A stretch of DNA of 64,000 nucleotides from Catellatospora sichuanensis. GTDB lineage: Bacteria; Actinomycetota; Actinomycetes; Mycobacteriales; Micromonosporaceae. The notes under the pieces were generated by a model that saw only the letters and a program-made list of their open reading frames with translations, did not search any database and was not told the DNA's origin. Positions 55,126-62,001 of this stretch are shown piece after piece. The stretch lies in the NCBI RefSeq assembly GCF_007483665.1, contig NZ_ML660184.1, positions 226,932 through 290,931 of the forward strand, in the 5' to 3' direction. Numbering within the stretch: the first letter of the stretch is position 1; each line of letters opens with the position of its first letter. A program made the translations under genes and the position numbers.

Positions 55126-56559
55126 CTAGTCTGCCACCTTCACCGCGGCGAGCGTGGACGGCCGCAGCGCCAGCGCGATCAGCGGGATCGTGGCCAGCCC
55201 CGCCAGCACGGCCAGCACGGCGTATCCCGCCAGCTCGACGACGATCCCGGACAGCACCCCGGCGCTCGCCCCGGCCAAGCCGGTGACCAGGTCGGACAGG
55301 CCCTGCGCGCGGGCCTTGACCGCGGTCGGCAGCGATTCGGTGAACAGCGTCGACCCGGCGACCATGGTGCCGGACCAGCCCAGCCCCAGCATCAGCAGCG
55401 CGGTGGTGAGCAGTGCCGTGTCGTGGCCCGCGGTGGCGGCGACCGCACACGCGGCGATCAGCAGCGCGACCCCGCCCAGGATCACCGGCACCCGGCCCGC
55501 CCGGTCGGTGAGCCAGCCCACCACCGGCGACAGCCCGTACATCCCCGCCACGTGCGCGCTCAGCACGAAACCGACGATGCGCAGCGTGTCCGGGGCACTG
55601 TGCGTCTCGCCGATGTGCACCGGCGTCATCGCCATCACCGCGACCATGACCAGGTGGCCCAGCGCCATCGCGGCCATGCCGAGCCGGGCGGCTGGCGAGG
55701 CCAGCACCGCCCGCGCCGCCGAGCCCAGCGTGTGCCGCTGCGCCGCACCGGCGGCGGCGGGCGCGGGGCCCCCGGCCGACGCGGTGGCCACTGCGAGCGT
55801 GGCGACCGCGGGAGCCGTCCGGGCTGCGGGTGCCGTGGCTGCGGCCGCGCCGGGTGCCGTGGGTGCGGCCGCCGTGGGTGCGGCAGCGGCGGCCGTCCCC
55901 GCGCCGGCCGGCACCGGGTCCGGGCCGGGGGCGCCGGCCAGGGCCTGGGCCGTCAGCAGCGGATCGGGGCGCAGGAAGAAGGTGAGCAGCAGGGCGCTGA
56001 GCAGGAATGAAGCGGTCGCGAAGGCGAACGGGCCGGCCAGCTCGGGCACGCCGTAGGGCGACAGCACCCCGCCCAGCGGGGAGGCCAGGTTCGGGCCGAC
56101 CACCGCGCCGAGCGTGGTGGACCACACCACCAGCGACAGCTGGCGACCGCGGCGGTGCGGCTCGGCCAGGTCGGTGGCGGCGTAGCGGGCCTGCAGCTTC
56201 GCCGTGCTACCCGCACCGAACAGGAAGAAGCCGACGAACAGCAACGGAATCGAGTCGAGCAGTGCCGAGGCCAGCACCGCCACCCCGCCCACCGCGCCAG
56301 TGAGGTAGCACAGGGCCAGGCCGGGCCGCCTGCCGTACCGGCTCATCAGCGCCGCGGCAGGCACGGCCAGCACACCGCCGCCGACGACGGCCGCGCTCTG
56401 CGCCGCCCCGGACAGGGCGGTGCCCGCCATCGCCCGGGTCAGCAGCGCGCCGACCGAGATGCCCATGGCCACGCCCAGGCCGCTGACGACCTCGACGAGC
56501 ATGAGCAGGCGGATGGTCCTGACCTGCACCGCGCTGCGCACAGCGACAGCAGACGTCAT
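55126..56559 (-). CDS. MFS transporter with Ala/Pro-rich central loop
   Basis: 477 residues, 12-helix MFS type with MSRYGRRPGLALCYLTGAVGG as the 2-3 loop. Between the two six-helix halves (about residues 215-265) there is an Ala/Pro/Thr low-complexity loop rich in PTAAAPTAPGAAAAT-type units, coded by short near-repeats. The C-terminal half has VVGWLTDRAGRVPVILGG. The substrate is unknown; a drug or metabolite exporter is likely. Confidence 0.82.
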   Translation of the reverse strand: MTSAVAVRSAVQVRTIRLLMLVEVVSGLGVAMGISVGALLTRAMAGTALSGAAQSAAVVGGGVLAVPAAALMSRYGRRPGLALCYLTGAVGGVAVLASALLDSIPLLFVGFFLFGAGSTAKLQARYAATDLAEPHRRGRQLSLVVWSTTLGAVVGPNLASPLGGVLSPYGVPELAGPFAFATASFLLSALLLTFFLRPDPLLTAQALAGAPGPDPVPAGAGTAAAAAPTAAAPTAPGAAAATAPAARTAPAVATLAVATASAGGPAPAAAGAAQRHTLGSAARAVLASPAARLGMAAMALGHLVMVAVMAMTPVHIGETHSAPDTLRIVGFVLSAHVAGMYGLSPVVGWLTDRAGRVPVILGGVALLIAACAVAATAGHDTALLTTALLMLGLGWSGTMVAGSTLFTESLPTAVKARAQGLSDLVTGLAGASAGVLSGIVVELAGYAVLAVLAGLATIPLIALALRPSTLAAVKVAD

Positions 56560-56648
56560 GAGGGGGCTCCCAGGGTGTAAGGGGTGTGGGCGCTTCCCCT
56601 ACCTTGCCCGATCCCCTGCCCCCGCGTCGCCCCGGATCCCACGGGAGG

Positions 56649-56705
56649 TCGCTGTTTCGTGCCGAATACTCAGGTCGATCGCGGTTTCCGACCCCGGAAC
56701 AGCGA
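56649..56705. repeat. inverted repeat family D, copy 3
   Basis: TCGCTGTTTCG (56649-56659) pairs with CGGAACAGCGA (56695-56705), with one mismatch. The core (GATCGCTGTT) is shared with 45159 and 50396. It lies between two co-directional genes. Confidence 0.5.
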
Positions 56706-56746
56706 TCTCACATGGCTGTCGGCGGTGCGGCCGGACGCGCGGATGG

Positions 56747-57253
56747 TCAGCGAAGGTCCTCGGGGAGGAGGTCCATCAGGAGACCGTCGTGCCAGGAGCC
56801 GTCGGGGCCGAGTTCGTAGCGGCGCATCACGCCCACCGGCTGGAAGCCGACCTTGGCGTAGCAGGCGATGGCCGCGGTGTTGTCCGCGGCGGGGTCGATG
56901 ACGAGCCGGTGGTGCCCCAGCTCCTGGATCAGGTGCCGGGACAGCGTGCGCACCGCGTCCGAGCCCAGGCCGCGGCCGTGCACCACGGGGTCGAGGTAGA
57001 GGTCCATGCCCGCGTGGCGGTACATGGCGTCGGTCTCCTCGTGCCACTGGATGGCGCCGACGACCCGGCCCTCGTGCTCGATCGCCAGCAGTTCGAGATC
57101 CGGATCGGCCAGGTCGTCCTTGATCTCCGCGGCGAGGTCGGCGCCCTGCCACCGGACGTGGACCTCCGGCGTGGCCCGGATCGCGGCGAGGCCGTCCACG
57201 TCCTCCGGACCGGCCGGCCGCAGCGTGACCCGCTCGCCGTGCAACGTCGTCAT
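56747..57253 (-). CDS. GNAT-family N-acetyltransferase (AAC(6')-type branch)
   Basis: 168 residues. GNAT features are LRPAGPEDVDGLAAI at the start, GAIQWHEETDAMYRHAGMDLYLDP (near 65-88), the acetyl-CoA loop VHGRGLGSDAVRTL (near 90-103) and ADNTAAIACYAKVGFQPVGV near 125. This pattern is that of the aminoglycoside 6'-N-acetyltransferase-like branch, but resistance cannot be inferred. ATG 57253. Confidence 0.8.
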   Translation of the reverse strand: MTTLHGERVTLRPAGPEDVDGLAAIRATPEVHVRWQGADLAAEIKDDLADPDLELLAIEHEGRVVGAIQWHEETDAMYRHAGMDLYLDPVVHGRGLGSDAVRTLSRHLIQELGHHRLVIDPAADNTAAIACYAKVGFQPVGVMRRYELGPDGSWHDGLLMDLLPEDLR

Positions 57254-57337
57254 GCCGTCACCGTACGGCCCGGTCCGCCCCCAGGCCCGCGGATTACCCA
57301 TGATCGACTCTGGACGCGACTGGGTAGGCTCGGGCAC

Positions 57338-57643
57338 ATGCAGATGACATGCCCGAAATGCCATGGACAGATGCGGCAGTACGAGCGCAACGGCGTCACC
57401 GTCGACCAGTGCGCCGAGTGCCGCGGCATCTTCCTCGACCGCGGCGAGCTGGAGCGGCTGACCGCGGCCGAGAACGCCTGGCACGGCAGCCAGCAGCACG
57501 CCGCCCCGCCGCCGCCCCCGCAGCAGCAGCACGGTTACCAGGACCCGTCGTACCCCCGCCACGACCAGCACCGCCACGACGACCACGGCCACCACAAGAA
57601 GCACAAGAAGCAGGAGTCCTTCTTCGAGGACCTCTTCGGCTGA
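57338..57643 (+). CDS. zinc-ribbon (TFIIB-type) protein with His-rich tail
   Basis: 101 residues. The zinc ribbon is CPKC...CAEC (residues 5-28) with RNGVTVDQCAECRGIFLDRGELERL, the zf-TFIIB pattern. A Pro/Gln linker and a His/Lys-rich stretch (about 73-90, HDQHRHDDHGHHKKHKK) follow, ending ESFFEDLFG. The His cluster may bind metal. Function unknown; small proteins of this type are common in actinobacteria. ATG 57338. Confidence 0.82.
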   Translation: MQMTCPKCHGQMRQYERNGVTVDQCAECRGIFLDRGELERLTAAENAWHGSQQHAAPPPPPQQQHGYQDPSYPRHDQHRHDDHGHHKKHKKQESFFEDLFG

Positions 57644-57703
57644 TCCACCCGCGAGCGGGCCGCGACCCGGCCCGCTCGCCCGTTCCCGGCTGCTGAAACC
57701 CGT

Positions 57704-59035
57704 TCAGCGCAGCACCGCGCCCGCGGACGGGTGGACGGCCGCGGCCACCGCCGCGGCCAGCGGCTCGATCTCGTCGAACCGCAGCGTCGCGATGGTGATC
57801 CGGATGCCCGGCCCGGTCGCGGTGCGGAACACGTGCCCGGGGACCACCGCGTATCCCGCGTCGCGCAGCGCGGTCACCGCGCCGGTCTCGTCGGGCACCG
57901 GCACCCACACGTTGATCCCGGTGCGCCCGATCGCGGCGACGCCCCGGTGGCGCAGGGCTTCGACCAGGGCGTTGCGGCGCTCGTCGTACACCCGGCCGGC
58001 CTCGGTCACCGCCCGCTCCGCCGCCGGATCCCGCCACAGGCCCAGCAGCGTGCGCTGGAGCAGCCCGGACACCCAGCCCGGGCCGAGCCGCAGCCGCCCC
58101 GCCACCCGCGACACCGTCTCGGCATCCCCGGCGATCACCGCGCAGCGCAGGTCGGGGCCGTAGGGCTTGCTGGCGCTGCGCACGAACGCCCAGTGCGCCC
58201 CGTCCGCGACCGGGTGCGACGGGACCGCCGCCAGCTCGCCGGCGTGGTCGTCCTCGATCGTGAGCACGTCGCGCAGCAGTGGCCGCAGCTCCCGCGCCCG
58301 CGCCGCGCTCACCGCCGCACCGGTCGGGTTCTGCGCCCGGGTGGTGATCACCGCGGCGCGCACGCCCGCGGCGACCGCCGCCCGCACCCCGTCCGGCAGC
58401 GGCCCCTCCTCGTCGACCGGCATGGAGACCGGGACCAGGCCCAGGGCCGCGATCAGGTTCAGCAGCGCGCCCCAGCCCGGATCCTCGACCGCCACCCGGT
58501 CACCGGCCCGCAACCGGGCGCCGAGCAGCCGGTCGATGCCGTCCAGAGCCCCACTGACCAGGGTGTACGCCGCACCGTCCGGCAGCTCGGGCAGCCGGGC
58601 ACGGGCCTGTTCGAGCAGCTCGGGCAGCGGCCCGGCGTCGGCGTAACGCAGCGGGGCCGCACCGCCGTCGAACGAGTCGGCGACGTGGCGCAGCACCGGG
58701 GCGAGGTCCGGCAGCAGCGCCGGATTCGGCTCACCGTCGGACAGGTCGCGTACGCCCGCCGGCAGTGGCACGGCGCGGGCCGTCCGATCGGTCGCGATCG
58801 GCGTCACCGGACGCACCCGGGTGCCGTGGCGGCCCGCGGTCACCACGATCCCCCGGTCACGCAACCGCTGGTAGGCGGCCGCGACGGTGGCCGGGCTGAC
58901 GGAGAGCTCCTCGGCCAGGCCCCGCACGCTGGGCAGCGCGTCCCCGGCGGCGAGCGCGCCGCGGCGCACGCCCTCCTCCACGCAGGACGCGATAGCCGTT
59001 GCCGTGCTCCCGATGATCGGATATCGTACTGGCAC
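57704..59035 (-). CDS. MocR-type GntR/aminotransferase transcriptional regulator
   Basis: 443 residues. The N-terminal GntR winged helix (about 10-75; ALPSVRGLAEELSVSPATVAAAYQRLRDRGIVV) is fused to a fold-type I aminotransferase domain (about 95-440) with the PLP lysine region VRSASKPYGPDLRCAVIAGD near residue 285 and ARAQNPTGAAVSAARARELRPLL near 240. MocR proteins sense PLP or amino acids. It is divergent from a PNPOx-GNAT gene, with a perfect palindrome between the two. GTG 59035 starts it. Confidence 0.88.
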   Translation of the reverse strand: MPVRYPIIGSTATAIASCVEEGVRRGALAAGDALPSVRGLAEELSVSPATVAAAYQRLRDRGIVVTAGRHGTRVRPVTPIATDRTARAVPLPAGVRDLSDGEPNPALLPDLAPVLRHVADSFDGGAAPLRYADAGPLPELLEQARARLPELPDGAAYTLVSGALDGIDRLLGARLRAGDRVAVEDPGWGALLNLIAALGLVPVSMPVDEEGPLPDGVRAAVAAGVRAAVITTRAQNPTGAAVSAARARELRPLLRDVLTIEDDHAGELAAVPSHPVADGAHWAFVRSASKPYGPDLRCAVIAGDAETVSRVAGRLRLGPGWVSGLLQRTLLGLWRDPAAERAVTEAGRVYDERRNALVEALRHRGVAAIGRTGINVWVPVPDETGAVTALRDAGYAVVPGHVFRTATGPGIRITIATLRFDEIEPLAAAVAAAVHPSAGAVLR

Positions 59036-59045
59036 AAAGCTTAGT

Positions 59046-59059
59046 ATGTACTAGTACAT
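59046..59059. promoter_or_regulatory. candidate MocR operator
   Basis: ATGTACTAGTACAT is a perfect 14-bp palindrome within the 46-bp divergent gap. A related half-site, CGTACTGG, lies at 59025-59032. MocR regulators often bind repeated sites in such gaps. Confidence 0.6.
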
Positions 59060-59081
59060 TATTCGAGTCAAGGAGGCGGGC

Positions 59082-60362
59082 GTGACCACCTTCCCGCAGA
59101 CCCCGCGCACCACCGCGCTGCGAATGCGCGAGCGCATGTCCTACGAGCGCAGCGCCGCGCACGCGATCCTCGACGAAGCCTGGCACTGCACCCTCTCCTT
59201 CGTGCTCGACGGCGAGCCACGGGCGCTGCCCACCCTGCACATACGCGTCGACGACACGCTCTACCTGCACGGCTCCAGCGGCGGCCGGATGGGCCTCGAG
59301 GCGCGCACCGGGCTGCGCGTCGCGGCCTGCGTAACCCACCTGGACGGCCTGGTGCTGGCCCGCTCCCAGTTCCACCACAGCGCCAACTACCGCTCGGTCA
59401 TCGCCCACGGCACCGCCACGCTGGTCACCGACGAGCAGGAGAAGCTCCGCGTGTTCACCGCGCTGGCGGAGAAGATCGGCGCGGGCCACGCCGCACGGAC
59501 CCGCCCGCCGTCGGCCAAGGAACTGGCCCAGACGGCACTGCTGGCACTGCCGCTGGACGAGGTCTCGGTGCGCGCCCGCACCGGCACCGCGGGCGATGAC
59601 GAGGAGGACCTGGCCCTGCCGTACTGGGCCGGCGTGCTGCCCTTCAAGATCACCGCCGGTCCGGCCGAACCCGCGCCGGGCGTCACCGTGCCCGCCCCGG
59701 CCTACCTGCGCCCCGACCGCGGCCCGTGGCACGAGCCCGCGGTGCTGCGCGGGGACGTGGTGACCCTGGAGCCGCTGGACATGTCCCACGTCGACGGCCT
59801 GTACGCCGTTGCCGGCGACGACGAGGAGGTCTGGCGCTGGCTCCACTCGCCCGCCCCGCGCAGCCGAGACGAGATGGCCGCCGTCGTCGCCGAGGCGCTC
59901 GCCATGCAGGCCCGCGGCGAGCGGGTCCCGTGGGTGCAGCGCGCCGCCACCACCGGCGAGATCCTGGGCACCACCTCCTACTACGCCATCGACCCGGTAC
60001 GGCGGCAACTCGGCATCGGCTACACCCTCCTGGGCCGCAAGGCCTGGCGCACCGGGATCAACACCGAGTCCAAGCTGCTCCTGCTGGAGCGCGCCTTCGA
60101 GGTCCTGAACGCCGAACGCGTCGAGTGGCACACGCACCACAACAACCAGCGCTCCCAGGCCGCCATCGCCCGCCTCGGCGCGGTCCGCGAGGGCGTTCTG
60201 CGCCACCACCGCATGCACCACGACGGCCAGTGGCGCGACACCGTCACCTTCAGCATGCTCGCCGCCGAATGGCCCACCGCCCGCACCCGCCTCACCGAAG
60301 GAAGGGCACCGTCGGCTCGCATCAGCGAGACGAGCAGCAGCTCTGCACATCGCCCCGCGTAA
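59082..60362 (+). CDS. pyridoxamine-phosphate-oxidase-like (FMN split barrel) - GNAT fusion
   Basis: 426 residues. Residues about 15-215 form an FMN/F420-binding split barrel of the PNPOx type (RAAHAILDEAWHCTLSFVLDGEPRALPTLH-like, with VIAHGTATLV and LPYWAGVLPFKITAG). Residues about 220-405 form a GNAT domain (LEPLDMSHVDGLYAV; GIGYTLLGRKAWRTGINTESKLLLLERAF; HHNNQRSQAAIARLGAVREGVLRHH). The GTG start at 59082 has AAGGAGG upstream. The last 20 residues (after RTRLTE) come from a degenerate family A repeat. The target is unknown; its MocR neighbour hints at vitamin B6 or amino-group chemistry. Confidence 0.82.
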   Translation: MTTFPQTPRTTALRMRERMSYERSAAHAILDEAWHCTLSFVLDGEPRALPTLHIRVDDTLYLHGSSGGRMGLEARTGLRVAACVTHLDGLVLARSQFHHSANYRSVIAHGTATLVTDEQEKLRVFTALAEKIGAGHAARTRPPSAKELAQTALLALPLDEVSVRARTGTAGDDEEDLALPYWAGVLPFKITAGPAEPAPGVTVPAPAYLRPDRGPWHEPAVLRGDVVTLEPLDMSHVDGLYAVAGDDEEVWRWLHSPAPRSRDEMAAVVAEALAMQARGERVPWVQRAATTGEILGTTSYYAIDPVRRQLGIGYTLLGRKAWRTGINTESKLLLLERAFEVLNAERVEWHTHHNNQRSQAAIARLGAVREGVLRHHRMHHDGQWRDTVTFSMLAAEWPTARTRLTEGRAPSARISETSSSSAHRPA

Positions 60363-60378
60363 CGGAAGGGCACCTTCT
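60297..60378. repeat. degenerate palindromic repeat family A, copy 4
   Basis: GAAGGAAGGGCACC (60297-60310) and GGAAGGGCACCTTCT (60364-60378) are two left-arm sequences in direct orientation. The first runs into the 3' end of the PNPOx-GNAT gene. No paired right arm was found. Confidence 0.6.
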
Positions 60379-60530
60379 CCTCTCGGCAACTGACTCCTGC
60401 CTGCGCGCAGCGATCGGCCGCCCCGGTGCCGGGGCGGCCGTTCCCTCGGCTGGGCCGGTGACGTAGGGCACGTTCGAGGTGTCCTATCGGCCGAGGCCGG
60501 GGCCGAGTCGATCGCGGGAGGATGTAAGGC

Positions 60531-61187
60531 ATGCTGGGCGTTACGGACCTGTACACCTTCGTGCTCGGCACGATAGCGATCGTCCTGCTGCCTGGACCGA
60601 ACTCGCTGTACGTGCTGGCCGTCGCGGCCCGCCGCGGCGTACGGCAGGGCTACCGCGGGGCGATGGGCGTCTTCTGCGGCGACGGCGTGCTCATGCTGGT
60701 GTCCGCGGCGGGCATGGCCTCGCTGCTGCGCGCGGTGCCCGCGCTGTTCATGGTCGTCAAATACGCAGGCGCCGCCTACCTCGGCTTCGTCGGCGTCAAG
60801 ATGCTCGTCGGCGCGATCCGCGGCTGGCGGGACCGGTCCGCGGGACGGGTCGCGGCGAGCACGCCCGAGCCCGAGCCCCGGGCGGAGAACGCGTTCCGGC
60901 GGGCGTTCACGATCAGCCTGATGAACCCGAAGGCGATCCTGTTCTTCGTCTCGTTCTTCATCCAGTTCGTCGACCCGGGGTACGCGTACCCGGCGGTGTC
61001 GTTCCTGCTGCTGGCGATCATCGTGCAGATCTGCAGCGCGCTCTACCTGAGCGCGCTGATCTTCAGCGGCAACCGGCTGGCCGCCACCTTCCGCAGCCGC
61101 CGCCGACTGGCCGCGGCCGGCACCAGCGCCATCGGCGCCCTCTTCGTCGGCTTCGGCGTCAAGCTCGCCACCTCGTCCCTGGCCTGA
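60531..61187 (+). CDS. LysE-family amino-acid exporter (LeuE-like)
   Basis: 218 residues, six-helix exporter. The family start GTIAIVLLPGPNSLYVLAVAARRGVRQGYRGA (residues 14-45) and the mid FRRAFTISLMNPKAILFFVSFFIQFV (near 123-148) are diagnostic. It exports an amino acid, perhaps leucine or another neutral one. ATG 60531 is preceded by GGGAGG at wider spacing. A perfect hairpin lies 84 bp after the stop. Confidence 0.87.
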   Translation: MLGVTDLYTFVLGTIAIVLLPGPNSLYVLAVAARRGVRQGYRGAMGVFCGDGVLMLVSAAGMASLLRAVPALFMVVKYAGAAYLGFVGVKMLVGAIRGWRDRSAGRVAASTPEPEPRAENAFRRAFTISLMNPKAILFFVSFFIQFVDPGYAYPAVSFLLLAIIVQICSALYLSALIFSGNRLAATFRSRRRLAAAGTSAIGALFVGFGVKLATSSLA

Positions 61188-61270
61188 CGCACCCCCGAAG
61201 TCCCCCGTTCCGCACGCGGCCCGCAGTCGGCCCGGACCGCGCACGAAGGACTCGACCGGCGTACACGAAA

Positions 61271-61330
61271 AGACGTTGGCCTGTCCGGATGTAATTCGAA
61301 GATCGAACTCATCCGGACAGGCCAACGTCT
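61271..61330. terminator. perfect 21-bp hairpin between convergent genes
   Basis: Arms at 61271-61291 and 61310-61330 are perfectly complementary over 21 bp (AGACGTTGGCCTGTCCGGAT plus one base) with an 18-nt AT-richer loop. It probably terminates the LysE gene and the convergent small gene; it may also belong to a repeat family. Confidence 0.8.
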
Positions 61331-61409
61331 ACGAGAAAACCGTCGCCGACGTCCATAAAAAACGGCGGTCGGCGCTGGGCCGGTCGCGCGTCGGCGGATC
61401 CGGCGGGGC

Positions 61410-61784
61410 TCAGGCGGCGGCCGGCTCCGGGATCAGCAGGTCGTGGCGGCCGAGGTCGCGGATGATGTCGTTGACCACCCACACGTCGACGTGCGCGGGG
61501 CGGGCGTGGGTGTGCGGGTGCCGGGCATCGCGGTTGCGCACCACGAAGTAGTGCACGGCTGCGCGCACGCGGGCCCGGTCGACGGCGCTGGCGCGCACCG
61601 TGTCGCGGATCAGCTGGCGCAGGTGCGCGGCGATGCGCTCGGCCAGGGCCATTTCGTGGCCGGAGTGCTGGGACTGGCCTGCCTGCAGACGGGCGAGGTG
61701 CCCGTCGAGCTGGCGCAGCAGGACGTCCGATTCGTGGCGGCTGTTCTTCCTGTCGACGGCCGGTGTGGTCTGTCGTTCGGTCAT
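61410..61784 (-). CDS. hypothetical small protein
   Basis: 124 residues, rich in Arg, His and Gln, mostly helical (LLRQLDGHLARLQAGQSQ; MALAERIAAHLRQLIRDTVRASAVDRARVRAAVHYFVVR), ending VDVWVVNDIIRDLGRHDLLIP. It is cytoplasmic. No family is recognised. ATG 61784 has GGAGGGTGAGC upstream, a better site than the ATG at 61799. Divergent from the helicase gene. Confidence 0.6.
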   Translation of the reverse strand: MTERQTTPAVDRKNSRHESDVLLRQLDGHLARLQAGQSQHSGHEMALAERIAAHLRQLIRDTVRASAVDRARVRAAVHYFVVRNRDARHPHTHARPAHVDVWVVNDIIRDLGRHDLLIPEPAAA

Positions 61785-62001
61785 GCTCACCCTCCGCACA
61801 CCGTGTTCGATGGACTACTCATCGTGAGCAAGACGGTACGTGATTCGGGCGCATCCGGGCAAGACTCCCAACGAAACCGTCTCATCCACTGGGCCTACCC
61901 CTGCGGGGCGTGTGGTTAACGCCTCACCTGCGGCATCACCCGGACGAGACCCGAAACGGGTGCCGGGCGATTGTCGGTGGCGGGGGGCAGGATGGTCGGT
62001 G

